Assembly (NCBI GenBank): GCA_963070105.1
Contig: OY718807.1
Span: 124,001 to 188,000, forward strand
Reading direction: 5' to 3'
Source: Litomosoides sigmodontis
Lineage: Eukaryota > Nematoda > Chromadorea > Rhabditida > Onchocercidae
Length of the DNA stretch: 64,000 bases
Numbering within the stretch: position 1 is the stretch's first letter; every line of letters starts with the position of its first letter. Positions 13,776 through 25,377 of this stretch are shown in pieces. The translations under genes and the position numbers were made by a program. Under the pieces are notes generated by a model. It worked only from the letters and a program-made list of their open reading frames with translations. It was not told the DNA's origin and searched no databases.

Positions 13776-15372
13776 GCTGTAAAATTCGATCGGAAGTTTT
13801 AGTTTGTAATAAACTTTTGGGTATCAGCGTCAGCAATAAATAACTAATAACATACAAGTAACTACTGATTTGTTAATAATTCAGGATGAACTTGCCAATA
13901 ATCAATATGATGAAGGTGAAGTTGTAAAAACCTCACGGTTAAATACGACACGAAATATGTTGCACACATTCCATGACACGAAAAATGAGCCTAACTCATA
14001 AAGTAAAGCATGCGAGATGTAAGACAGCCGTGGTCGACATCATACACTAACGAAGTGACGTGGAAAAGACATGTAAACAACCCCACAACACTTGAAATAT
14101 ATATATGTCGACGGGAACCCGATATATACATATATAATAATAATAATAACGTGTTGTACCCGAACCTACACATTCTTATCAAGCAACGCTCCAGAAACAG
14201 ACACGAAAACACCACGAAAATTTCCTGCTCTTCTCGCCCTCGCCCCACTTCTAAACTAAACAGTTCGGAATGGATTTGATTGAGACGAGCTCCGTCGTAC
14301 CGGTCCTCCTCAGGACCGCGAAATTGATGTGCTCTCGGCAACTGTTAGTTTGTTACGGGTGTCGTGAGGATCTCCTGATTCGGCGGGGCATTCGGGAGTC
14401 TGATTCGGTGTGGACCATGGGTTTCTGCTGGGGTCGGAGATTTAATTTATGTCAAGTCATTAGTAGCTTATTTTCCTTCAGACTCCTTGCGCCTTCCCTA
14501 TTCTTCCAAAAAATGATAAAAATTTCTATTTACGGAAAAAATTCAATGTATCTGAAGTTATCTTGTAATAGTTATATTCAATACACATATTGCCTACATC
14601 CCTCCTTTCTCGACACTTCGTATTATGATGTTAATTCGTATATCTTGTGGCTTTCAGTTCATGGCTCGCATAACTTAATTTCCATTAATGTCTGGACCTA
14701 TAATCAGTCGTTTGGCGTTTCTGGCTCCTTAATTATAATTTATGTGGAGCTGATGTATCAAACGCATTGTACCTAGATATTTCACGCATTAAAGAGGAAG
14801 AATAATTTGCTAAATAAATCATATTTTTAATTAAGTGTTCCAGGTCATGCTAAATTCCAATAAAACTATTGATTTGAATGATCGCAAAAGCAAGGTGCAA
14901 ACGGTGCGTATGAATAATGAGGTTGGCATGGTTTTGTCCTCGTATTGTTTTAGGTTGTTCTATTAAAATTACGAGTAGCGCTAGAAGCAAGTTTCAATGC
15001 AATGTCAGCTTTCAAGTTACTTAACATGAGGAAGGGTAAGAAATGCTTGGATGGGAGAGGAATATAAGATTTTGCAAATATGATTAGTAATGATAGCTAT
15101 TTTTGGTACAGTGATTCTTTCCTCACCCTTAATCGTAAAGCAAATTCATTTCAGAATGAGCTGGCGCAGACAGTTGTTGCGGAAATTGTAGCCAATATGG
15201 TTGATTTTGTGTGCAGAGGGTGTATATCATTTGATTACTCATTTCGACACAATGTTGTGGATCCTACAAATTTTAGGTTTGTTGAAGTATCTAAAATTTT
15301 GGATGAAATAATAGTTTTCTGTGTTTTTCGACTATTGTAGAGTTATTTTTTCAAATATTGTGCTGTTTTAGA
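13776..15372. promoter_or_regulatory. Divergent region between FAM8A1 (-) and NAF1 (+)
   Basis: This 1.6-kb head-to-head spacer contains a short GC-richer segment (about 14160-14450) covered by a 168-codon plus frame (14270-14776) whose later half is low-complexity AT-rich. It also holds three exon-like plus stretches: 14847-14903, 14954-15035 and 15157-15334. The first two fit each other in phase 0, but their joint end (phase 1) does not fit the third. The third fits the NAF1 exon at 15372 in frame. I cannot say whether these are 5' NAF1 exons or another transcript. Copy 2: 39232-40828. Confidence 0.4.
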
Positions 15373-16106
15373 ATGGCCCTTTCTGCGGAAAATAACGATA
15401 AACTCTCGAAAAGCGAATGCGCTGTCCAACCGAGCAGTGATAGTTCAGATGATGAATTTGAGAGGTTTTTGTCTTGTTTTGCTGAACGACAGTGGGTATC
15501 ACATTAAGTTTGAGAATATATTTGGTAAAGAGTCAAAAGAGTTCAAATTCACTTAATCAGAATAGTTTTCGGCGTTTTTATTCAATTGTAACGGGTTCTT
15601 TAACACGTTATTATCGAACACAAAAAATTCTTTTTTCTTACAATACTCATCAGTGCTGGATACTGGCAAGTTTATAAGCATAAATTTTGAATAGCGTTAG
15701 GTTAGTTATTTCTAATAGTCAGATTTACAGTCTTACGATTAATTTGCTTCAGGCCTTTTCTTTTTAGAATTTTGGAAAGTACTCGATCGCAAACATTCCT
15801 GCAGGAAGAGGAAGACGATTGCACGGAAGTTACCGTTTCAGCGAAAACAAATGTAAAAGTTGTTGTGCATGAGTATGATGCGATGCCTGCTATCGAAGAA
15901 CTCAGGATTCATGTGGAAGAAGATATTTTGTTGGAGCAGTTTGGAAAAATCGTTAATATCGTCGACAGATTAGGTAACACAAAAAAATTTTTCTACAAAA
16001 GAGGAAAATGGCATAATATCGAATTGTCATTATCGTGTCCATCGTCGTGAACCTTTGAACATTAATGATTCTAGCTGTTAGACACATTAACGGAGAAACA
16101 ATATAG

Positions 16107-16168
<62 letters not shown>

Positions 16169-17814
16169 CCTTTGTTGTGTTTCAGTCGTGATTGAAGCTG
16201 ATTCAAATATTGCACTTGATTTTGATACTGTAATTTTCGATGTTGAACGCAACGCTGTCGGACGGGTACATTTCTTCGTCCTTTTTTTATTTACGTCGAA
16301 ATAAATAAGCGAAGGCAGATAGAGAATGACTTTTCATTCCTCTAAAATTGGTGGAGGATTGTTTTCAGATTTTTTATCATAATGAACGTAATCACAAGCT
16401 GTTTAGATTAGTGTTGTGATAGGTGCCTAATCAGTGTTATCGGGGTATTATCTTAATTGAATTGTTTTTCTCATTATCGAAGTTTTTATTTAATAAATTT
16501 GGGAAGTAAAAAAGTGATTATCTCATAGTTTTAGATATTTGACATCTTCGGACCAGTTATTAAACCTATGTATGCAATTCTTTTCAACGATATTAAGGAA
16601 GCAAGTGAATGGAGAGTGGGTAGTGCAATGTATTATGCACCATCGGCCTCGCAGTTCACTCATACAATATTTACGGAGAAGTTGAGGCAGTAAGTTTTTC
16701 ATTATTCCAATGAAGAGGGTTAAATTAGGTAAGACTAGAAGTCTTAAGATTCCGAGTCGTATTGGCCTGCCCAAGTTAAATGAAAGCAATCGTCACTGGA
16801 TAAAATTGTTTTTTAGGGAGAAGGCAACTGATGGCTGCTGGGATGGTGAAGGTGAGTGTCCCGATGACATGTTAGCATTTAGTGATGATGAAGCTGAACA
16901 GCGATATAAAGCAAAACATCGGTCTGCAAAAGGTGGTGGTGGAAGTGGGTAATTGCTTGTTAGACGTTATTTGTTTAGTGATGTTCTTATAGGAAAAACA
17001 TTTTTTCCCAATAATGGCTCTAAGTTTTTAGTTAACTTTTCAGTGTCTTTCTACATAAATTTTCAAATTCCCAGCAAAATTGTATATGTTATTCAAATGA
17101 AAACTTTACCTCATGATATATGTTTAGGTTTGCATATGTTTGATAACCCTAGAAATAAGAAGGCACGGTATTCATCGAAGAATGGTCTCTCAAAATGTAT
17201 GAATAGTAGGAGATATAACATTACGCGGCAGTTTCGAAATAGCGTGAAGCAATACGGTGATAGTACAGTAAGCAGTAATTTGAAGCAGTAAGTTGTTTGA
17301 CGATTCCGTTTGGGATTTCTCTGCTTCCAATTGTTCCTGAATCCTTTGAATAAGAAGTAATTACGCTCGAATGAACTGCCACCAATTATGTGAGTACGTT
17401 TTAACTGATGGAAGATGGATTAATCGTATTTGCCTGTGAAGTTTTATTTCAAAAAAGTTAGTGTAACCGTTTTAATTTTGCAGAAATCCGGTTGAGCAGT
17501 CATCTTTTTGGCCAGCAACGATGAATAAAAATGAAATTCGACAATTTCAGCCCGGCTTTCGTTTGACGTCTTTCGGGAAGCCTGAACGCCCAAGTCATCC
17601 ATTCTTTGAAAGGAACATACATTCAAGGCAACAATCATCTTTCCGGTCGCCTGCGAAAGATGAAAAAACGGTGTATGGAATGCTTCCCTGGACAAGTGAA
17701 ATCCCATTACAAGCCATGAACAATTTACCTGTTCAACATAACGCTTTAAATGCTGCCTTCAATACCTTAAACAATCATCAACGGCACATGTTTTCAAATC
17801 TAAGAAGATCGTAG
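15373..17814 (+). CDS. naf-1: H/ACA RNP assembly factor NAF1, copy 1
   Basis: NAF1 binds nascent H/ACA snoRNP and telomerase RNP precursors with dyskerin and is later exchanged for GAR1 in the nucleus. Seven exons (15373-15464, 15768-15973, 16186-16265, 16535-16689, 16817-16932, 17128-17287, 17484-17814) join to 379 residues. The acidic Ser-rich N-terminus (SSDSSDDEFER) is family-typical. The Gar1-like core shows FGKIVNIVDRL (to about residue 98) then VVIEAD, GRIFDIFGPV (about 125-134), and APSASQFTHTIFTEKLRQ. DDMLAFSDDEAE follows, matching the usual acidic motif. The tail is basic and Asn/Gln-rich. The exon ending at 16932 uses AAAG/GTGGTG; the later donor at 16949 would shift the frame. Upstream in-frame exon-like sequence may extend the N-terminus. 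Confidence 0.92.
16115..16167. repeat. (TA)n microsatellite in a NAF1 intron, copy 1 (53 bases)
   Basis: This pure AT run lies between the exons at 15973 and 16186. It is one TA unit shorter than its copy 2 counterpart at 41571-41625, and it is the only copy difference I could find. Confidence 0.97.
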
Positions 17815-20132
17815 GGTAATAATGTTGTGTTAACGAGTTCCAATTATTTATTTTTGGGAATGTTCCGCCACTCCACGAATCCAAAATACTGTAAGATTTG
17901 AAATTCATTTCGATCAATTTTACATTCATAATAAGTCATTATTCATATTTTTTTTTACATATTTTGAAATTTGGGTCGAAATTCTTTCGTGTACTTGTTA
18001 GGTAGTTCTTTCTGTTGTTTGTTTGTTAGAGAAAGTAGATATCTAATTTAAAAATTTGTGTTGGCGTATATAAATTTAATTGTAATACAAAGAGTACTAA
18101 GCATATACATTATAGTGATATGTGATGTGCAAATTATGCTCCTGCAGATTATATACATTTGCAGCATAAATTGTTGTTTCATTCTGTATGGTTATCGATT
18201 TTATCCAGTTTCGGATTGTGAATGAAATTTTGTTGGTATGTTTTCACATATACGCTGTTCTCTGTGTACATTTCACAAGTATGTATATCTCACCAAAAGT
18301 CATGCTCATAACTAATGATAAAGAGTGGTGTGCCTACAGAATTGCTATTAGTGATTTCCACTTATTTTAGATTAGACAACTGCTACTGATCGTTTTCAGC
18401 AATGTTGCGGACTTTATGAGCTTTGGTGTCGGATGCTTTGCGGGTATCACAGGTGGATAAAATCACTGTTGACTTCTCCCCGTTGTTGGTGTCGTGGTGA
18501 AGGATGCTAAACAGTTTATTTATCGTGAATACTTCTGGGTTTGTTAATATTACAGTTTATAGTCTTTGGTAATCTTTTTCTTTTCAAAGCTCACTTTTAC
18601 TGACTGTTGGACTACCTTTTCTTAACTGCAAGATGAATTCAAGTTTTTCAAACGTGTTGAATGATTCCCGGAATGATACAAATGCAATTTGAAAGTTGTG
18701 TGGATGCAAGGACTTCCCTAAATTCGACTGAGTAATTAGGCTACATAAGGATAACCGTGGGCCATCTGATCAGGATTGCTAGTTGCAACGAAGATGGAAA
18801 CGTGAATTTGTGTACATTAAAAATCTGTTCTGAATGCAGTTACTGAGAGCTGTTACTAGCGGGATGAAGGAGAAATAAGCTTTATTGGAGAGGAATTGTT
18901 GCAAATGTTCTTGCGTTTCCGAGTCACCTGATTGAAAATCAAATGAATATAAAGGAGATGATGATCTGATTGCCTTGAATCGTAATAGCACTATCGCTTG
19001 ATTTCAACAATTGATGACAACGGAAACTTCTACTGTCGACTGCCGTAAAGGATGATTAATGACTTTTTGGAGGTAAAAATGAAGTGGTGCAGAAGTTAAA
19101 AAAGACAAGATATTTAACAACCTTGTATCATTTTGCTTGATTAACAGACAGACATGAAGAGAGTGTGTATAGAAAGGTGTTAATCTGAGACAATCATGGC
19201 TAGGAATGATGTATATACGGTATTCCAGACCGAGCAAGAAGTTCACTGAAAGGGAAACAGTAGTTGGTGTAACGAGCACTGAAAAATACCTTGTTAGTAA
19301 CCTTGTTAATAACGGTCAATAGATATGATCCAATCCATGGCAGTAGATAACTGCTGTCAACATCTCTGTGAGTACTGAAGTAGCAAGTGATGAGCGGTAA
19401 GACGTCAATCGTATAGCACAGACCGGGAGACAGCCCTTGCAGTTTATAAAGAGCATTGAAAGAGCACCGCCGTCGAGTATTGTGTATGGTGGAGTTTTAG
19501 GGAGCGTGCAAGCTTGTGAACGATTAGCTGAGAAAAGTGCTGGCTCTGATAACTCATATTAGACAAGATTTTTATGACTAGATCTATCTCGGCAAGAACA
19601 TGACGCCGGGCGAAATCGAAAAATGCATTCAACTAAATTTGCCTTGTTAGTGAATGGGATCGCCGATGGAAATTGTGTAAGAGTTTCAGGAAATCAGTTT
19701 TTACAGGATTAATGAAGATATGAATGAAAAATGCAGTAATAGTTTAAAATTTAACTGGATGATCATGAATGGGTGAGTGAGTTAGCAACAAATTTAGGCA
19801 GGCGGTAATGAAGCAAGATATTCCTGTTTCTTGCGGTAGGTCGTTATAATTTATAAGCAGTAGACGCATGGAGGTAACACTACTTTTTAATTTTGTTTTG
19901 TTTTATACATGGAGGTTACTTAGCTGAAGCAAGCTTGTAATTATTAAATGGCTTGAAAGGTTTCGTCGTGAATTTAAAAAATAAAGAAAAAAAGGTTAGA
20001 TTCAAGCATGAATTTAGAATCAGCCGTATATTTGCACGCAAACGAAGTACTAGTATAAAGGTTGAAAAAGTCATATTTTCTTTTATCTCTTCTTTCATTC
20101 CTTCCAAATGTATTACCCTACCTTTTTTTCAG
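17815..20132. other. Spacer or 5' intron before AP-3 mu, copy 1
   Basis: These 2.3 kb contain no recognisable protein. Short frames on the minus strand (18779-18991, 19004-19279, 19444-19632) show no conserved motif. The AP-3 mu first exon, which normally encodes about 12 residues before GD(I/V), must lie somewhere here. A strong donor at 19773 (AATGG/GTGAGT) after an ATG at 19759 would join in phase to the next exon, but it yields an N-terminus shorter than the family's. Copy 2: 43273-45590. Confidence 0.4.
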
Positions 20133-23100
20133 TGACATTATTCTCGAGAAACACTGGAAATCGGTTATCCATCGATCGATATGTGATTACTTCTTCGAAG
20201 CCCAAAAAAAGGTATTTTGCATGCCATCCGGGTCCTGATATGTAGTGCTTTTTCAGACTGCTTTTTCTTGACTTATTCTTCTATGAAATTAGCATATGAA
20301 ATGGATATCCCCTCAACATGCATGTTTCTTATGATTGATATTCCAATGCACACATTTCCAATGAAATGTAGGTAAGAATGATGGATTTTTGACGGAAATT
20401 TATTTCAGGCAGCCTATCCAGAAGATGTACCGCCAGTTATACCAACGCCCCATCATTACCTCATCAGCGTTTATCACAACCATCTTTATCTGCTTGCCAT
20501 AACTGTGTCGGAAAGTTAGTCTTATTGTTTGCATTTGCTATAGTTCGTATTAATACCAAAAGCTGAGCCTTGCAAGACTTATCCTCATTTGAAAGAAGAG
20601 AAATGTGATTATGTTTTGCATCTTTTATGTAATGAGAAGATATGAATTACCTAGTTTTATAATCATTTAGATTTCATCTTTCTGGCTCCATTCCTTTTGC
20701 ATGTATTTCTTATTAATTTTGAAGTGTCAAATGTTTTTTTCTGCGAAATTGGGCTCTTCTAATTGTAATTTACATAGGAGGTTTCGATTATCATCCAGTA
20801 ACAGCAGAAATAATCTGAAATTAAATATCATTTTTCATAATTAAGCACTTTTTATTCTTAATAATTTGTTACGCATTTCTTTGTATCTCCACTGCTTATG
20901 CTGATTCACAGAATCTCTGGCATTCCTTAATCATTTAATAAAGATGAATTCTAGCTCCACCATTAATGGTAATCGAATTTTTACATCGTGTTATTGCTAC
21001 TTTTGTGGAATATTTTGAAGAATTCAGCGACAATGCAGTTAAGGAGAATTGTGTCGTGGTTTTCGAAGTAATTTTTTTCTCATAATTTATGCATCATCGC
21101 TGTCATAATGAAGTGATAGAAATGGGTTTCCGTAGTTTTATCTGATCGTTCATTTCGGTTGTTACATTTTAGTGGAAGTTGTTGCACCTTCCCATTTCAG
21201 ATCACCATGTTTTATTTTGACGAAGGGTCCTAAACTTATGTTTTTATTTTTTCCTTATTAATCGATAAGTTCTTTCTAGCTGTTAGATGAAATGCTTGAT
21301 AATGGCTTCCCATTGGCTACAGAATTAAACGTTTTGCAAGAGCTTATCAAACCGCCCAATTTCCTTCGAACTATTGCCAACCAAGTAAAGTTTGCTAACG
21401 TTTTGACGACCAGGTAATTAAATAAGTCGGTCACATGGATTTTTCTTTTCCTAGTAATATCAGCAAATCCTTTTGACAGCATTTTAGTTTAAGCGAATAG
21501 TACGCCAAGTGTACAGAAACGGGAAAGTTTTCTTTCTTCACAGGTGATGGGTCGAACGAATGTTTCGGAGGTACTGCCAACGGGGCAACTTTCAAACATA
21601 CCCTGGAGAAAAGCTGACGTTAAATATACAAACAATGAAGCTTATTTTGATGTTATTGAGGAAATTGATGCTATAATTGATCGGCAAGGTGCTACTGTGT
21701 TCTCTGAGATACAAGGATATGTTAGTAATTTAGACTGTTTTCCTGACTGCTGAATTTCGTTAACAGAAATAGACAAGCCGATGGTAAATGACGAATTGGG
21801 ATATTAAACAAAACATCAAATCATTTGCCTGGAGATATGAGATAAAAAGATTTCTACAGCGTAAATTTCATGAATGTCACGATGCGTTTGATTATGTTTT
21901 ATATTATAAAATTATTTCGGGTTACCGGCACATACCATTTCTTATACGTTGCTGTATGATTTCATATAGCATCAAAAAGTTTGCTGAAAATAGTGTAATC
22001 AAAAAGGTCTCTACTGTTGCTATTTTACTATCACGCTATAGAGTCTTCAAATCCTTGCAATGGATTTCTGCTGTGGTAGATGAAAATTTGCTCTTCAGAT
22101 AGATTGCTGTTGTAAACTTTCCGGCATGCCTGATCTAACTATGTCATTGATTAATCCCAGGCTGTTGGACGATGTCTCATTTCATCCTTGCGTACGATTT
22201 AAACGATGGGAAGTAAGTATTTTGTTATATCCTTTTCTCCTTTTCTAGTGTATGTGAGGCACCTTTTTTCATACACAAAACGAAGAGAAATTTGATAGAA
22301 GTTCAAAAGTTTTTTTTTTCGATTGCTATATATTTTCATGAACTTAACAGAATGAGCGAGTGCTGTCATTTGTGCCACCCGATGGAAATTTCCGCTTGCT
22401 TTCGTATCACATTGGTTCGCAGAAGTAAGTTAAACCTTTCTTTTGAGTAATATCCTCCAAACTATAACTTTTTAGAACTTTGGTGAGTTAAGTGGATGGA
22501 ATGTTTTATGGTTGATAGGGTGAGGTGGAGTAAGAAATAAATAACCTAATGAAACTGTTAGACATGCATTTACTCTAAAAGATTACAGACGGATAGTTCT
22601 CATACCAAATAATTTTTAGGTTTTTTATTTAAGAAGGAATTTGGAACTTTTCAGATTGATTTTCCCTTCTTTTCGTACTTTCCTTCAAAGAATTTTTTTC
22701 ACTTTACAGTATGGTTGCTATACCGATATATGTGCGTCACAATATATCACTTAAGCCGGGCACTACTGGACGAATCGAGTTAACAGTTGGTCCAAAGCAG
22801 AGCATGAGCAAAGTGGTAGAAAATTAATTTTGCCATTAATGATTTTGCTTTTTATTCCCTCCTGTAAGGGACTCGTTAGTATTCCGAGTATAAGTTTATT
22901 GATAGCGTAAACGGAGCATATTTTCCAGTGCAGTTGCTGGTAGATGTTCGGAAATTTTTCAGCTGGAAGATGTTATCGTGGAGATGACAATGCCCAAGCC
23001 GGTTCAAAATTGTATGTTAATTTCGAGCGCTGGAACATGCTCATTTGATCCAACAACGAAATTGCTCCACTGGAACATTGGAAAGATTGAACTAGGCAAG

Positions 23101-23716
23101 CCACCAACTTTAAAAGGAAATGTACGTTGCTCTTTTTCAGCCTCTCCCTCACCTTCTCTACAACTATTTTTCTTATTCCATTTCATTTAAAATGCCAATT
23201 CATTTGCCTTCTGGACGATCATTTTCGATTATTTTGTTGCGAATTTCGATTAACACGTTAATGGGAAAGTTAGTTGATTTTAGGGACCGTGTTGTTTTTT
23301 GTAGAATTTGCGAAAATTTGCACGAGTGAAGTTCACATAGTTTTTCTGACGGCTGTTTTCCACCTGCGTAGGACTAGATCACAGTGATCTGACCCTGATT
23401 CAGTAAACCATTTTTAATTGCTAACAGAAGAAATGGAAACAGTTACTGCATTATGTTCTGAAATAAACCATTGGTAAGATGCGCAGGTTAATAATGAGCG
23501 CGCAATTTTCTGAATGTGCTAATTCGTTACTTTTAGGTCGCCGTGAGTGGTACAGCAAATGTCGAAGCTCCACCGATTACGGTGTATTTCAAAATTAATC
23601 AGCTTGCTGTGTCGGGATTAAAAGTAAATCGCTTGGATTTATATGGCGAAAAATATAAGCCGTTTAAAGGTGTCAAATATATCACTAAAGCTGGGAGATT
23701 TCAAGTGCGCACGTAA
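20133..23716 (+). CDS. apm-3: AP-3 adaptor complex mu subunit, copy 1 (first exon unresolved)
   Basis: AP-3 mu recognises tyrosine-based sorting signals on cargo bound for lysosomes and related organelles. Eleven exons are traced: 20133-20211, 20409-20514, 20955-21067, 21280-21384, 21544-21720, 22099-22212, 22351-22424, 22710-22815, 22963-23121 and 23537-23716, plus an unlocated first exon. Markers in order are ILEKHWKSVIHRS (longin-like domain), LLDEMLDNGFPLATE, LPTGQLSNIPWRK, NNEAYFDVIEEIDAIID, the mu-homology domain from EIQGYID, KLSGMPDLTMSLINPRLLDD, FKRWENERVLSFVPPDG, and the C-terminal LDLYGEKYKPFKGVKYITKA ending in FQVRT. The GEKYKPFKGVKY end separates AP-3 mu from AP-1 and AP-2 mu. 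The missing first exon should supply only the starting residues. Confidence 0.93.
23376..23390. repeat. 15-bp palindrome in the last AP-3 mu intron
   Basis: AGATCAC and GTGATCT surround a single central A. It lies between exons at 23121 and 23537 and is repeated in copy 2. No role is apparent. Confidence 0.6.
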
Positions 23717-25377
23717 TCGTTCTTTTATTCCGGTTTTTAAGATATATGATAAAAGTCGTCTGCAATTCTTATTTACGTAGTAACAGCTAGTGATGGAATG
23801 AAGTGAATGATCAAGTGAGTACTTTGACTGAACATATAAGCCATAGGCTTGTTTCAGTTCGATACCGTATCATTTATTTTTGATTTTAATAAGGCAGTGA
23901 GATTTTACGTAATTCAAAGAACTTGGATTTGCGGACCACTAGATTTTAGTTGGAAAAAGGAACAGATTGGGTGATTTATGAGCACATGTTTTCATGTTCG
24001 TTTTCGTCAAATACTACTTTGCTTTTCTTCTGCGAGATCTCCTCGATATGAATGAAATCTATTGTACTATTTTGCAATTGCACATAAATTTTAGTAATAA
24101 AGAATTGTCGAAAAAATTGCTAATTTTTGTGGATCGAAAAAGATTCCGAGCGGAAGCAATACTGCTATTTCCCAATATTGCACAGGAATAGTAGAGATAT
24201 CGAGGAATAGAGGAGATTGACGGGATCCTTCCAGCTCAGGCTAAAAAAAAGGGAGGGAGAGGTTCCGGTGCCTGGACGAGTTCCACAGCTATTTCGGCTA
24301 TATGGATGGGTTTTCTTTTGCCACATTCCCGGCAGGTGGAGTCGGCCATTGCTTTTATTTTAATCGCGGTCTCTCATTTTCTTAAGAAACGATTCAAGCT
24401 TCAGCTCTCCGCGTCACAGCTAGCATAAGTCTAAATATTGCTGTGTACATGCAGCAAACAGGCAATTCCCTAGTTCTCTTCCGCACTAGTACGACCGGTT
24501 CCATGCCACCTGCGGTAAAAGCGGCGTCCGGCACCCCTGGAGATGCCGGGCCTAACCTGGCGCGGTTGTCCGAGATGTGTTCCATCCAACTGTTTTGCGA
24601 GGTGGAGAACTGCACATTGCTGTTTGTGTTTGACCCCAATTCTTAGCCTAGGAACTGCCTCTGGCTGGTGTGATGCGTTCTTGCTTGGGTCGGTACGCGT
24701 TGCCCGCCGGGTCACCCCGGGTAGCAACGAGCACCTCGCGGTCTACCACCAGGCAGCCTGCAGCAACTGCGCAGGGCCTGGGAGTCCATTCATGTGTGCC
24801 ATACTCATTGCTGTAGTCCACTGATCTGCGGTGTGGCCATTTTGTTTGCTACTTGTCGCGAAAGATCGATCCTACGCCTTGAGAATTTGGACGCGCCAGG
24901 GATGGTGCTCAGAGCGGCGTTATTAGTAGGAGGGACGATTGCTTGCAGAAAACTTTTGATGAGATAGTTATTGTTCCACTCCTTTCTCTACTGTCTCTTC
25001 ATGCTGTTGTGCTCTCTCGCAACGAATAAAGACATACTGAAACGTTGAATCTGTGGGAAGTTTTCACCTCGTTTTTCGTGTTTTCAGGAATTCTTAACTG
25101 GATGACCTTTAGCTCGCGTGTAGGGAAGGAATGAAGCACGAACGCCGAAAGGGTGAGATAGAGAGATAAGCGTGAATAGGGGTATGTAGTAAGTGAGGAA
25201 AAGAAATGAGTTGACTACAATAAATTATCGAAATAGCTGACTAGCAAAGGACAGATGAAAGACTTCTTGTTTTTCAATTTCGGTTTGTGAGGAGGCATCC
25301 AGCTCGAGCATCTCTCTCCTAGCACTTCCTGTGCTACGACATCGTTCCCACGGATGATGCTATTAGCTTGCTTAGTT
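23717..25377. other. Spacer after AP-3 mu with a GC-rich island, copy 1
   Basis: The left part is AT-rich and holds an AATAAA at 24096-24101, a candidate poly(A) signal. From about 24440 to 24900 the base composition changes sharply to GC-rich, then grades back. A second AATAAA at 25025-25030 follows. I recognise no protein on either strand. The island could be a solo LTR, another repeat remnant or a non-coding RNA exon; I could not find defined ends or a target-site duplication. Confidence 0.45.
24440..24900. other. GC-rich island, possible mobile-element remnant, copy 1
   Basis: This block, which includes short GC-rich frames on both strands, is strongly GC-rich inside an AT-rich genome. 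The several overlapping frames of 67-93 codons are what random GC-rich DNA gives and have no family motif. The AATAAA about 125 bases downstream would fit an LTR R-U5 region, but this is inference only. Copy 2: about 49898-50358. Confidence 0.35.

Noticed and set aside
15953..16252. Minus-strand frame with a Tyr/Ile run near NAF1
   Set aside because: It is a translation of the (TA)n intron repeat and is lost in copy 2 through a 2-bp length change.
18779..19632. Possible multi-exon minus-strand gene in the spacer before AP-3 mu
   Set aside because: The three short frames share no recognisable motif and no convincing splice chain; better left as unexplained spacer.
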